Shown: one piece after another, positions 9,486-18,187 of the stretch
Layout of the letters: each line of letters starts with the position of its first letter
Numbering within the stretch: the stretch's first letter is position 1
Source of the DNA: Corynebacterium hylobatis
GTDB taxonomy: Bacteria > Actinomycetota > Actinomycetes > Mycobacteriales > Mycobacteriaceae
Assembly: GCF_003955685.1 (NCBI RefSeq)
Contig: NZ_RXHJ01000002.1
Coordinates: 1-64,000 of the forward strand
Length of the DNA: 64,000 nucleotides
Direction of reading: 5' to 3'
The notes under the pieces: model-generated
The model's database searches: none
Seen by the model: the letters and a program-made list of their open reading frames with translations, nothing else
What the model was told of the DNA's origin: nothing
Made by a program: the position numbers and the translations under genes

Positions 9486-12233
9486 ATGTCGGAACAACAG
9501 CTCGACGAAGACTTGGTCCTCGACTATGTGGAGGACTTCAACGACCAGTCACGGCTCGGACGTGACCTGGATGCCACGAAGAAGAAGTTTCTCCGTCGCT
9601 ACCCCGATTCGGCGGCAGAGATCGAGGAAGCCTATGAAAGGCAACGCCAGGCCCTGGGTTTCGCCAACCGGCGGCATCAGATTGGAGCATACAAGCGGGA
9701 GAAGCGCGGCGAGCACTGGTACCGCCCCGATTTGAATGTCGATGTTTTCTGGCCGCCACTGCGGACGATCATTGAAAACGACCTCGGCGAGGCAGTTGAC
9801 AGCATCGACGATTCCTCCACAGCTGTCGTGAACGGTCTCCGTCCGCATCAGGAGCTTCAGAACATCAAGGGTCTGGTGCTCGGTTATGTGCAGAGTGGAA
9901 AGACGACCAACTTCCTGTCAGTGATCGCCAAGGCTGCCGACGCGGGCTTTCGTCTGGTTATCGTTCTCACGGGAATCACTGAAAACCTGCGCCAGCAGAC
10001 GCAGGAACGAATCGACGAGCAGCTCATAAACCCCCAGCGATCCCGCTGGCACCGGCTGACGAGTGTCGAGCATGATTTCTCGGGGATCGATGACAATGCC
10101 GCCAAGCTCGCCAATCACAACGAACGATTCATCGCAGTTGTCAAAAAGAACTCGGCGCGACTGAGGAGGCTGAACGAATGGCTCAATAGTGCCGCGGATA
10201 TCGTGCACCAGTGCCCGATCCTTGTGATCGATGACGAATCCGACCAAGCTTCCATCGACGTTTCACCGCAGACGAAATCCGAGCGTTCAGCGATCAACCG
10301 TCAGATCAATCATCTGCTTGACCACGACATCACCGCCTACGTGGCCTACTCCGCCACGCCCTTCGCGAACATCCTGATCGATCCCAGCAAGACGGATGAT
10401 CTCTATCCCTCTGACTTCATAGTGACACTCCCAGAGCCCAGAGGGTATTTCGGATCCCGCGCACTCTTCGGCCGCGCCCCCCTCAATGGCGAAGATTCGG
10501 GCGATGTGGATCCTGACGGTTATGACATGATCCGTATCATCTCGGAAGCAGAAGTCGAAGGCATCCGACCGGGAGGCAAGAACGACCCTGACAAGTCTGT
10601 GCAAGGCGGTGAGGGTCTGAGTGCTGCGATCCGCTGGTTCCTCATGGCGACAGCGGCACGCAGAGTCCGAGGGCAAGGAAATAAGCATTCTTCAATGCTG
10701 ATCCACACCTCGATGCTCACGGCAGACCACGAAGACCTGAGATTCCAGGTTGATCACGAGCTTTCGGGATTGCGTGCGGCGATCAAGTCCGAATCCGACA
10801 TCCCCCGAGAATGGTGTGAACAGTGGGACGAGGAATCCGGGCGGATACCTGCAGAGACCTTCGGCCTAAAGCCGGTCTCATTCGATGACCTTTCGTCCTT
10901 CATTCCCGATGTCCTCCGCGAAACCAGGCTGATCGTCGACAATGGCACGTCCACCGAACGACTCAACTACACGCAGGGTCCTGTCTCGGTCATAGCCATC
11001 GGTGGTAATACCCTCTCCCGCGGTCTTACTCTGGAAGGCTTGGTCTCTTCCTATTTTGTTCGTCGTGCGTCCGCCTATGACACCCTGCTTCAGATGGGCC
11101 GCTGGTTCGGATTCCGAAACGGATATCAGGATTTGCCGAGAATCTGGATGCCAGAGGAGCTCAACCGGTGGTTCAATGACCTGTCGACCGTGGAAGCGGA
11201 GCTTCGGGAAGAGCTCGATGTCTATGTGCAGGAACAGGTTTCCCCGATTGAAATTCAGGCGCGTATCCGGATGCATCCGGACATGATGATCACGAGTCGC
11301 GCCAAGATGCAGGATGCGGTGAAGGCGCAGGTCAGTTTCCAGGGCAAAAAGGAACAGACAATCAAGTTCAAGGAAACGGACCTTGATTGGCTGACTTCCA
11401 ACGAGAATGCAGTGAAGCAACTCGTCCGGGAAATACAGAATCGCGGGATCAACGAGCAGACCGGCGTATACGGTTCACCGGTCTTCATTGGAGTTCCTCC
11501 CCAGCTCATCATTGATTTCCTCGACCAATACTCGATTCATCCGGACACCCGGCTCGGTAAGGACAATGCCGCCCTACTCAAGAAGTACATCAGGAAGGAG
11601 TCCGAGAACCGTCGGTTCCGCAGTTGGAACGTCTCCTTCATGACGCAGAGTAACTCTGAGCTTGGCACCATAGACTTGGGTCTGCAGACGGAGATCCCGC
11701 TCCTCAAGCGCTCGAAGCTTGTGACCAGTCAGGAAGGTGAGGCGAACATCAAGGCCCTCGTGACGACTCAGGATCGTCTGAATGACGTCATCCGAGACGC
11801 CGAGGAAGACCGCGCTGCTTTCCGTCTGGAAGTCGAAGAGAAGATCAAGGAAGCAGGCAGCAAGGAAAAGCCTGTCCGCGAGCTTCACGACAAGCACGTG
11901 GGTCCGGGCATCGGGCATCTCGCCATCTACCCGATTCAGGCCAAGTCTGATCCGCGGAGCTCATCAAGCAATAACGGGGTATCTTCTGACTCGGTTTCCA
12001 CCAAGAAGAGGGGGCAGCACCGTACCAGTCTGAATGCCGTCGCCGATGTCCTCGGTCTCGGATTGTTCTTCCCCACGTCCTCAGCCCCCGACTCCGCTGT
12101 CGATTACATGACCGCCCCGGAACCTGACAAGGAACTCATCGAGGAGTACCGCGCCGCTGCAGAGGAAGTGAGAGCCCTCAATGAAAAGGACGAAGCTGCT
12201 ATGAGGAGTGAGACTGATGACTCCATCGATTGA
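9486..12233 (+). CDS. Z1-domain superfamily-II ATPase/helicase-like protein of an R-M system
   Basis: A 915-residue ATPase thought to drive DNA translocation or remodelling in MORC-linked restriction systems. The Walker A motif is GYVQSGKT (residues 133-140). The Walker B-like motif is VIDDESD (249-252 for DDES). A motif III-like YSATPFANI lies at 288-296, GGNTLSRGLTLEGL near 505, and the arginine-finger region QMGRWFGFR near 536. These are the diagnostic Z1 blocks. The ATG at 9486 follows AAAGGGA. It is the first gene of a six-gene operon, and its last 17 bases overlap the nuclease gene. It lacks a nuclease motif of its own, so cleavage must come from a partner. Confidence 0.9.
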   Translation: MSEQQLDEDLVLDYVEDFNDQSRLGRDLDATKKKFLRRYPDSAAEIEEAYERQRQALGFANRRHQIGAYKREKRGEHWYRPDLNVDVFWPPLRTIIENDLGEAVDSIDDSSTAVVNGLRPHQELQNIKGLVLGYVQSGKTTNFLSVIAKAADAGFRLVIVLTGITENLRQQTQERIDEQLINPQRSRWHRLTSVEHDFSGIDDNAAKLANHNERFIAVVKKNSARLRRLNEWLNSAADIVHQCPILVIDDESDQASIDVSPQTKSERSAINRQINHLLDHDITAYVAYSATPFANILIDPSKTDDLYPSDFIVTLPEPRGYFGSRALFGRAPLNGEDSGDVDPDGYDMIRIISEAEVEGIRPGGKNDPDKSVQGGEGLSAAIRWFLMATAARRVRGQGNKHSSMLIHTSMLTADHEDLRFQVDHELSGLRAAIKSESDIPREWCEQWDEESGRIPAETFGLKPVSFDDLSSFIPDVLRETRLIVDNGTSTERLNYTQGPVSVIAIGGNTLSRGLTLEGLVSSYFVRRASAYDTLLQMGRWFGFRNGYQDLPRIWMPEELNRWFNDLSTVEAELREELDVYVQEQVSPIEIQARIRMHPDMMITSRAKMQDAVKAQVSFQGKKEQTIKFKETDLDWLTSNENAVKQLVREIQNRGINEQTGVYGSPVFIGVPPQLIIDFLDQYSIHPDTRLGKDNAALLKKYIRKESENRRFRSWNVSFMTQSNSELGTIDLGLQTEIPLLKRSKLVTSQEGEANIKALVTTQDRLNDVIRDAEEDRAAFRLEVEEKIKEAGSKEKPVRELHDKHVGPGIGHLAIYPIQAKSDPRSSSSNNGVSSDSVSTKKRGQHRTSLNAVADVLGLGLFFPTSSAPDSAVDYMTAPEPDKELIEEYRAAAEEVRALNEKDEAAMRSETDDSID

Positions 12234-13188
12234 GTTGTTCAACGAGCTACGTGCCGCAACGGAGGCCGCTCCACCATCTTCCCGCCACGGGAATGATCTC
12301 GTCACAAAGCTCGCTAACACTTCTGGTGCGGTGCGTATTTTCCAGGAGCTCGACGGCCGCATAGGATTGTTTATTCCCCTCGGCGCGGAGGATCCCACGA
12401 GCATCCCACCAGATATCCGCAGCCGCTACATCACTCTGCGTACCGTGCAGAGGAATGCGCGGAGCGTCGTCCAGCTGCAACTGGAGAATCCCGCACTCGA
12501 GAATGTATTTCACGTCTTCGTGGATACTTTCTTCAAGAGTTTCCGAAACGACAGAGAGCGTGCTGCCACGATCGCACAGGCCCAGCTCAAACGCTGGCGT
12601 TCGCTGTTCACTCCCGTCCCTCCCAACTCTCTCAGCGACACTGAGGAGATCGGCATCATCTGCGAACTGCAGGAGATGCAGCTTCTGCTCGCCACGGACG
12701 GTGCCCTAGCTTTTTACCGGTGGACCGGTCCTGACCAGCAGGCCCACGACTTCCGGTTTGAGGACCGCGGAATTGAGTGCAAGGCCACTCGTGTTTCAAA
12801 TGGTCTCCACGTGACCATCAACGGCTCCCAGCAGCTTCTCGCTGAGACTGACAGGCGGTTGCTTCTCTCCGTACGAAAGTATGAGAGCACTCCAAACGGT
12901 GACATCACACTCAGTGGTGTTGTTCGCCGGATTCTGGAGAATGACCTGATCCCATCCGACGAACTGCTCAGTCGGCTGGAAGAGATGAGGTTCTCGATGG
13001 CTGGGGTCGATCCCAAGACGGAAAACAGGTATCGCCTGGTGGGCAGGTATGTTTTCGAGGTCGGGGCAGGTTTCCCTCGGCTCATCGTCGCTGACACCGA
13101 GAAGCGGATCTCCGCAGTGCACTACGGCATCGATCTGACAGAGCCGGATATAATTCCAGGTTATCGAAAGGACGGTTCACTGATCTAA
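12217..13188 (+). CDS. PD-(D/E)XK motif protein (DUF4420-like), putative restriction nuclease
   Basis: A 323-residue protein in the position taken by DUF4420 nucleases in Z1/MORC restriction clusters. The candidate active site is the strand pair around DFRFEDRGIECKAT (residues about 176-190), where D/E and the E-x-K triad can be read as a PD-(D/E)XK core. The C-terminal half (RYRLVGRYVFEVG) fits the family's second domain. The ATG at 12217 is preceded by GAGGAG and overlaps the Z1 gene. Its TAA stop overlaps the next start as TAATG. It is likely the DNA-cutting subunit, inferred from family and context. Confidence 0.82.
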   Translation: MTPSIELFNELRAATEAAPPSSRHGNDLVTKLANTSGAVRIFQELDGRIGLFIPLGAEDPTSIPPDIRSRYITLRTVQRNARSVVQLQLENPALENVFHVFVDTFFKSFRNDRERAATIAQAQLKRWRSLFTPVPPNSLSDTEEIGIICELQEMQLLLATDGALAFYRWTGPDQQAHDFRFEDRGIECKATRVSNGLHVTINGSQQLLAETDRRLLLSVRKYESTPNGDITLSGVVRRILENDLIPSDELLSRLEEMRFSMAGVDPKTENRYRLVGRYVFEVGAGFPRLIVADTEKRISAVHYGIDLTEPDIIPGYRKDGSLI

Positions 13189-15158
13189 TGACCCCATCGG
13201 CATTTCACCATGAGGAATTCTTCCTCGACTCAGGAAACATGCACGGTAACTCGGCTACGTCGGCGATCGGACGTCCGAGTCTCGAGAGTTGGGACCTTTT
13301 CACCCGAGAGACCCTGCAGAACAGTTGGGACGCCCGAGACCGGTCCAGCAGCGAAGACGGAGTCACTTTCTCGATCGACTACCGCCGACTGACCGGCCAC
13401 CGGTCGGAAGCCCTCAGAAACTTTTTCGGCACCGGAACTGAAGGCCTGCCGGCCTTGGCAGGATTCCTCGCAGAGCCGCGGGAAACTCCACTGCCGGTCC
13501 TCCTGGTCAGCGATACCGGCACCTCGGGTCTCCAGGGACCGACGTCGGCGGCCCAGCACTGTGCAGGGCGCGACGACTTCGTCTCCTTCGTGAGGAACAT
13601 CGGTCGACGCGCCGAGAAGGAGCTCCGTGGAGGAACCTATGGGTTCGGCAAGGGTGTCTTCTTCAACATAAGTGACTCGCAGACTGTGCTCATCTACACT
13701 CGGACCAGGGACGAAAATGGTGCTCCGGCCCGACGGTTCATCGCCATGGCCAACGGCAACGGCTACACGAAGAACTCCTATGAGTACACGGGCCGACACT
13801 GGTGGGGAGTGAAGGAGCTCGGCGTCCAGGAGAATGTCTATGCGAATCCCTTTACGGGTCCCGAGGCTGATGCTCTCGCACGCACCTTTCAGATGGATTC
13901 CCACTTCACCGAGGAACGTCCCACCGGTACCACTGTCGCAGTGGTCAACCCACGTATCGATCCGGATGAGGTAGATACTGTCATGGAAACCATCTCCAAT
14001 GCACTCACCAAGTGGGCTTGGCCTCACATGGTGTCCAGGTCGGGGGACATGGACCCGATCGACTTCTCGGTGACGGTGGATGGCCGTGAGATTCCGATTC
14101 CCGATCCTCTCAAGGATCCTCTTCTGCGGCCGTTTGTCCGCGCTTATCGTCTTGCCATCAAGGAACCGGAACACCTTGATCCGAATTCCTTTGTGACGGA
14201 ATTCCAGAAGTCCGGCCCCCGGAAGTGGATGGATATCGTCTCAGGCAATCCGGTGGAGTATCTCGGCAGACTGGCCGTCCAATCGACCCCGGCGGAAAAC
14301 AACCCGCAGCCTTCTGTCCTCGATGACGGGATGAACCACCACGTGGCTCTGATGCGTGGGCCCAGGATGATCGTCAACTACTGGCAGGGACCCCGCGCCT
14401 CAGCAGAGGACTGTTACGCCGGTATCTTTCAAGCCGCGGAGCATCTCGATTCGTTGTTCGCCGCCAGTGAGCCACCGGCACACGATGAGTGGAATCCGAC
14501 AACAGTGAACCTCAAGGACGCCCGATTTCACAGGAATGGCAAACCGAGAAGGTCGAACCCTGTACGTATCGCGATGAATCGCCTGCGTGATTCCCTGAAG
14601 AACGAGACCTCTTCGAAGGTGGAGAATGACTCGACGGGAGACGCCTCGGCATTGAGCACAATTTCCAGCTCCCTGGGTTCGGTCATGCCTAGTGCCGCAG
14701 GATCGAGTCGACGGATCACCCGTCCTCAACCCGGTCGGCTCACCCGGCAGAAGCCAGTCAAGAGCCACCACGGTGTTCGTTCATCCATCTCCCTGGCTTC
14801 ACTGCACGCCACTTCCAGAGGAACTCTCGCCCTGTTCAAGGTGGGTGTCGACTCCAGTCCGAAGGCACTGGAGAACGAAGTACGGGTGGAAGTGGAGTCA
14901 GCCGTGCTCGTCGACGGAAAACGTCAGCTCGAGGCCAAGGACGGCCTCGTCATGCCGACCCCCCTGGGTTGGGTTGCACCCCATGAGTTGGAGAAAAGCC
15001 TAGAGGGGATCGTCGGTAGGAACGCAAGCGATCAGGATCTCCACCGGATCATGCGCTCTCCCTCCTGGGAGAGCTACTACGCGGTCATTCAGCCCATCAA
15101 TTCGGCCATCTCCGCGGATGTGGTCGTCACTGTTCAGGCAGAGGGAGATGACCAGTAA
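13188..15158 (+). CDS. GHKL-fold ATPase (paraMORC-like) of the R-M operon
   Basis: A 656-residue protein with an N-terminal Bergerat ATP fold: N-box ETLQNSWDAR (residues 41-50), G1 box SDTGTSGL near 109 and lid GGTYGFGKG near 150. After a middle region that would match the S5-like transducer domain, the C-terminal part (about 450-560) is serine-rich, basic and probably flexible. GHKL proteins of this kind are predicted in restriction systems to act as ATP-gated clamps or signalling parts beside Z1 ATPases. TAATG overlaps link it to both neighbours. It differs clearly from the shorter GHKL ATPase at 16901, so the operon has two. Confidence 0.82.
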   Translation: MTPSAFHHEEFFLDSGNMHGNSATSAIGRPSLESWDLFTRETLQNSWDARDRSSSEDGVTFSIDYRRLTGHRSEALRNFFGTGTEGLPALAGFLAEPRETPLPVLLVSDTGTSGLQGPTSAAQHCAGRDDFVSFVRNIGRRAEKELRGGTYGFGKGVFFNISDSQTVLIYTRTRDENGAPARRFIAMANGNGYTKNSYEYTGRHWWGVKELGVQENVYANPFTGPEADALARTFQMDSHFTEERPTGTTVAVVNPRIDPDEVDTVMETISNALTKWAWPHMVSRSGDMDPIDFSVTVDGREIPIPDPLKDPLLRPFVRAYRLAIKEPEHLDPNSFVTEFQKSGPRKWMDIVSGNPVEYLGRLAVQSTPAENNPQPSVLDDGMNHHVALMRGPRMIVNYWQGPRASAEDCYAGIFQAAEHLDSLFAASEPPAHDEWNPTTVNLKDARFHRNGKPRRSNPVRIAMNRLRDSLKNETSSKVENDSTGDASALSTISSSLGSVMPSAAGSSRRITRPQPGRLTRQKPVKSHHGVRSSISLASLHATSRGTLALFKVGVDSSPKALENEVRVEVESAVLVDGKRQLEAKDGLVMPTPLGWVAPHELEKSLEGIVGRNASDQDLHRIMRSPSWESYYAVIQPINSAISADVVVTVQAEGDDQ

Positions 15159-16081
15159 TGGCCACAACCAGCCTGGGTTACAACGTCCCAGCGGACGACA
15201 CCATCTCTTTGCTGAGCTACGACATCTCTGTTGACGGCGTGTCGATACTGGTTGATGATGCTCAATCCTCGTCAGCCACGTGGTCTGATCAGTCCACCGT
15301 CACCGCTTATTTCGAACTGGAGGTGGACCTCGAGGAAGTGCTCAGACAGTCCTTCCCAGTTTCCTCGGGTTCTGCAGGTGGCGCGGTCCTGGGAACAGTG
15401 ATCAACTGGAAATCGTCACGTACCGGCTTGCACGGTGCCTCAGCGCCCGTCACGCTTGTGGACGGCATCAACACCGTGAACCTCAGTCTTGACGGCTCCA
15501 CGCTGGGTGGTGACCTCAACCTCCGTGCCAGTGTCATCCTGCTGGAGAATCCGGGGGCAACTCCCGACGATCTAGGGCCGACGATGACCGGCTCCAGGCT
15601 CTGGGAGAATTCAATCCGGGTGCAGCTGGAGGGTGCCGGCTCTCAATTCCCGACGAGCGCGTTCGATTTCGAAAAGGCGGGGTACTCCCCCACTCATGCG
15701 ATGTGGAGGATCGACATTGACTCGGCTCTCGAGTCCCACATCTCGTCTGCAGTGCGTCTCAAGCTGAACTCCGGTCATCCGCGTGTTGCGGAGTACCTCT
15801 TGGATCCGAATGGAAAGACACAGGCGGAGTTCCAGCAGTTTCTCCGTGCTGACACAGTCGTGCAGATGCTCACCTTTGCGCTCAACTCGGATCTTGCCCA
15901 GTTGGAGGAAGATTCGGCAGAGGAGGGTACACTCGCGGAAACCCTCAAGCAGATGCACGATGTTTACTTCTCGAACGTGTCGATCCACTCAACACGTGAG
16001 CTATACCTTGCGGACCCGAGCTTCGTGACCGCTACTGTGCAGGCAAGCATCTTCAATCCGAATCGGAGGATGGGCAAGTGA
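15158..16081 (+). CDS. Uncharacterised R-M-associated protein (beta-rich N-half, helical C-half)
   Basis: A 307-residue protein not recognised with certainty. The first 170 residues alternate short hydrophobic and polar stretches, suggesting a beta sandwich (for example NTVNLSLDGSTLGGDLNLRA). The last 130 residues look helical and acidic, with a QMLTFALNSDLAQLEEDS segment. There is no cysteine cluster, Walker motif, nuclease triad, signal peptide or membrane segment. Start and stop overlap the neighbours (TAATG upstream, GTGA downstream), so it is an integral operon member made with the ATPase and the following protein. A structural or adaptor role is only a guess. Confidence 0.7.
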   Translation: MATTSLGYNVPADDTISLLSYDISVDGVSILVDDAQSSSATWSDQSTVTAYFELEVDLEEVLRQSFPVSSGSAGGAVLGTVINWKSSRTGLHGASAPVTLVDGINTVNLSLDGSTLGGDLNLRASVILLENPGATPDDLGPTMTGSRLWENSIRVQLEGAGSQFPTSAFDFEKAGYSPTHAMWRIDIDSALESHISSAVRLKLNSGHPRVAEYLLDPNGKTQAEFQQFLRADTVVQMLTFALNSDLAQLEEDSAEEGTLAETLKQMHDVYFSNVSIHSTRELYLADPSFVTATVQASIFNPNRRMGK

Positions 16082-16842
16082 CCGGAAAGTATCTTTCCCA
16101 TTACCGACTGGAGAGAAGTGACGCAGTGCGTGTCATCTCAGAAATGGTTGTACTGGATGTCGAGCAGTGTGCTTCATTAGCGACAGTCACTCACCCGAAG
16201 GCGTATCCCCCTCCACTGGTGGCCCAGCTCCCCACAGCGGGTTTCCTGAGGGACGTACGGTCCGGAGTACTGTCCATTGCCGAAGAGCACGGCTTCCCTC
16301 ACAGGAAGAAAACTAAAGACATAACACTGTCCGCGTTTGATGTCAAGGTAGGGAACTTCCTTCTCAATTCGCTGGCTATTTCTCCCGCCGATGCCGGAAT
16401 GGAGGAGACGTGGAACTTCCTGTCGTTGGTTCTGCTCCCAGACGTCGCAGCTTGGCGTTTCCAGAACAAGACGAAGAATCCCGAGTACGACCGTTGGCTT
16501 GGTCGTCCACGCAACGTGTTTCGGAAGGCCTGGTGGCGTGCGTACTGTCTGGGGCCCGACCTCAACGCCACCCTGGGTGAGGACGAGGGGGTCAACATCA
16601 TGGAGCGCCCGACCTTCGGGTTGAACCCGACCCTCGCACGGGCGATCGCGCGTGCCCACAACGAATTCAGCAGCCACTATAGCCTCGCGCGATCTGAGCT
16701 CCTGAGGCTGGTGATGGTTCAGCTCGGCAAGCTCTCGTCGATCGTCAACCTCGATTCCTTACCGGAAGGCGAGATCACTAAGCTTGTCGACAACACGTAC
16801 CGCGCCACCGCAGACAAGTTCGAGACCACGATCGACAGCTGA
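16078..16842 (+). CDS. Uncharacterised R-M-associated protein, possibly DUF6339 family
   Basis: A 254-residue, largely helical protein starting at a GTG that overlaps the previous stop (GTGA). The central block RNVFRKAWWRAYCLG, followed by an acidic loop, resembles the aromatic-arginine signature of DUF6339 proteins, which also sit in restriction clusters. I cannot confirm this without a profile search. There are no catalytic motifs of known nucleases or ATPases. The gene ends 58 bases before the MORC-like ATPase, the only sizeable gap in the operon, and that gap contains a repeated leader motif. Confidence 0.65.
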   Translation: MTGKYLSHYRLERSDAVRVISEMVVLDVEQCASLATVTHPKAYPPPLVAQLPTAGFLRDVRSGVLSIAEEHGFPHRKKTKDITLSAFDVKVGNFLLNSLAISPADAGMEETWNFLSLVLLPDVAAWRFQNKTKNPEYDRWLGRPRNVFRKAWWRAYCLGPDLNATLGEDEGVNIMERPTFGLNPTLARAIARAHNEFSSHYSLARSELLRLVMVQLGKLSSIVNLDSLPEGEITKLVDNTYRATADKFETTIDS

Positions 16843-16869
16843 TCGTTTCACTCCTCGCCAGAAATCACC

Positions 16870-16900
16870 CGGCCAGTTCTCACACAGGAAAGTAAGGGAC
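16870..16900 (+). promoter_or_regulatory. Second copy of the island leader motif, before the MORC-like gene
   Basis: CGGCCAGTTCTCACACAG at 16870-16887, then GAAAGTAAGGGAC up to the start codon. It repeats the leader of the Z1 gene at 9454 with a single inserted T. It includes the likely ribosome site and may allow separate expression of the last gene. Confidence 0.5.
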
Positions 16901-18187
16901 ATGCCCAACCGTCTCTCTGTCGCGCCCTCGGCACGCCGTCTCACCAAATCGCTCCGTGACATCGGATACAGCTTCGAGTCCGCTGTCGCAGATCTGGTGG
17001 ACAACAGCGTGGCCGCAGGTGCTGACAGGATCGTCATCGAGATCCATTTTGAAGGGCGAGGTTCCTACCTCACTATCATCGACAACGGTGCCGGCATGCA
17101 CGAGGAACAGATCAACGAGGCCATGCGCTTTGGCAGCCGCAGGGAGTATGAGGACGGCGATCTCGGTCGCTACGGTCTCGGGCTCAAGACCGCTTCGCTC
17201 TCCCAGTGCCGACGACTTGAAGTTGTGAGCAGGGGCAACCGACTTTCTTCCCCGGTCGCCCGGGCGATTGACCTTGATTTCATTCAGGCGGTTGACGACT
17301 GGGTCACCCTCGATATCTCTGAGGAGGCCGAGGCACTGGTATCAGCTTCGCTCATCACCGGGGACAGCGGTTCAGTCGTGGTGTGGAGGAAGCTGGACAG
17401 GCTCCTGCCCGCAAAGTCTCCGGAAGGGGGCTGGGCCAGACGCCGCATTGAAGGCCTGGCACCCAAACTCGAGGCCCATCTGTCGATGGTCTTCCACCGC
17501 TTCCTCTCCGGCGAATCCGGTTCGCGAATCAGTATTTCCGTGAATGGAACCGAACTGGAACCCTGGGACCCTTTCGGCAGAGATGAGGCCGCCACCCAGG
17601 CTCTGGACGTGGACGAGTTCGAGATTGAGCACGGGGACGTCTCCGACACGGTCACCCTTCGCCGCTATCTTCTGCCCTCGCGCAAGGACTACTCCTCTCG
17701 GGAAGCCTTTGAACATGCTTCTGGCCCGGAAAAATGGAACCGCCAGCAGGGGCTCTACATCTACAGAGCCAATCGTCTGGTGCAGTGGGGAGGGTGGGCC
17801 GGCATCCGCACGATTGACGAGCACACCAAATCCGCGCGTGCGTCCCTAGATTTCGGCACGACCCTCGATGAGGCGTTCAACATCAACGTCGCCAAAATGC
17901 GGGTCAACCTCCCGGGACAGCTCCGCAAGATGATGTCCCGCCCAGTCAACGAACTGTGCATCGCTGCGGATGCAGCCTACCGTCGGAACAATCAGCGGAC
18001 GGTCACAGAAGACCTGGCAGCCCCCAAGAAGCCTTTTGCTCCGAGTGGTGATGAATCAGGGGCAGCCATCGGACTTGCGCTGCGTACCGCCGCAGCCCGC
18101 ACCGGGAACTTTGAGGCATTGGAGGCAATCTCCACGCTCATCAAGACCGAGATGCCGGAACTCGCCCGACACCTCGGCTTCGACTAG
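16901..18187 (+). CDS. MORC-like GHKL ATPase of the R-M operon
   Basis: A 428-residue ATPase with the classic MORC/MutL-type Bergerat motifs: DLVDNSVAAGA near residues 31-41, DNGAGM near 60, and GRYGLGLKTASL near 89. Later, GLYIYRANRLV fits the S5-like second domain of this family (N-R-L-V is typical), with a conserved lysine region INVAKMRVNLPG. In prokaryotes such proteins cluster with Z1 ATPases, nucleases and methylases, and they are the proposed ancestors of eukaryotic MORC proteins. The ATG at 16901 is preceded by an A/G-rich ribosome site. The TAG stop shares the tetranucleotide CTAG with the stop of the convergent methyltransferase gene. Confidence 0.88.
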   Translation: MPNRLSVAPSARRLTKSLRDIGYSFESAVADLVDNSVAAGADRIVIEIHFEGRGSYLTIIDNGAGMHEEQINEAMRFGSRREYEDGDLGRYGLGLKTASLSQCRRLEVVSRGNRLSSPVARAIDLDFIQAVDDWVTLDISEEAEALVSASLITGDSGSVVVWRKLDRLLPAKSPEGGWARRRIEGLAPKLEAHLSMVFHRFLSGESGSRISISVNGTELEPWDPFGRDEAATQALDVDEFEIEHGDVSDTVTLRRYLLPSRKDYSSREAFEHASGPEKWNRQQGLYIYRANRLVQWGGWAGIRTIDEHTKSARASLDFGTTLDEAFNINVAKMRVNLPGQLRKMMSRPVNELCIAADAAYRRNNQRTVTEDLAAPKKPFAPSGDESGAAIGLALRTAAARTGNFEALEAISTLIKTEMPELARHLGFD

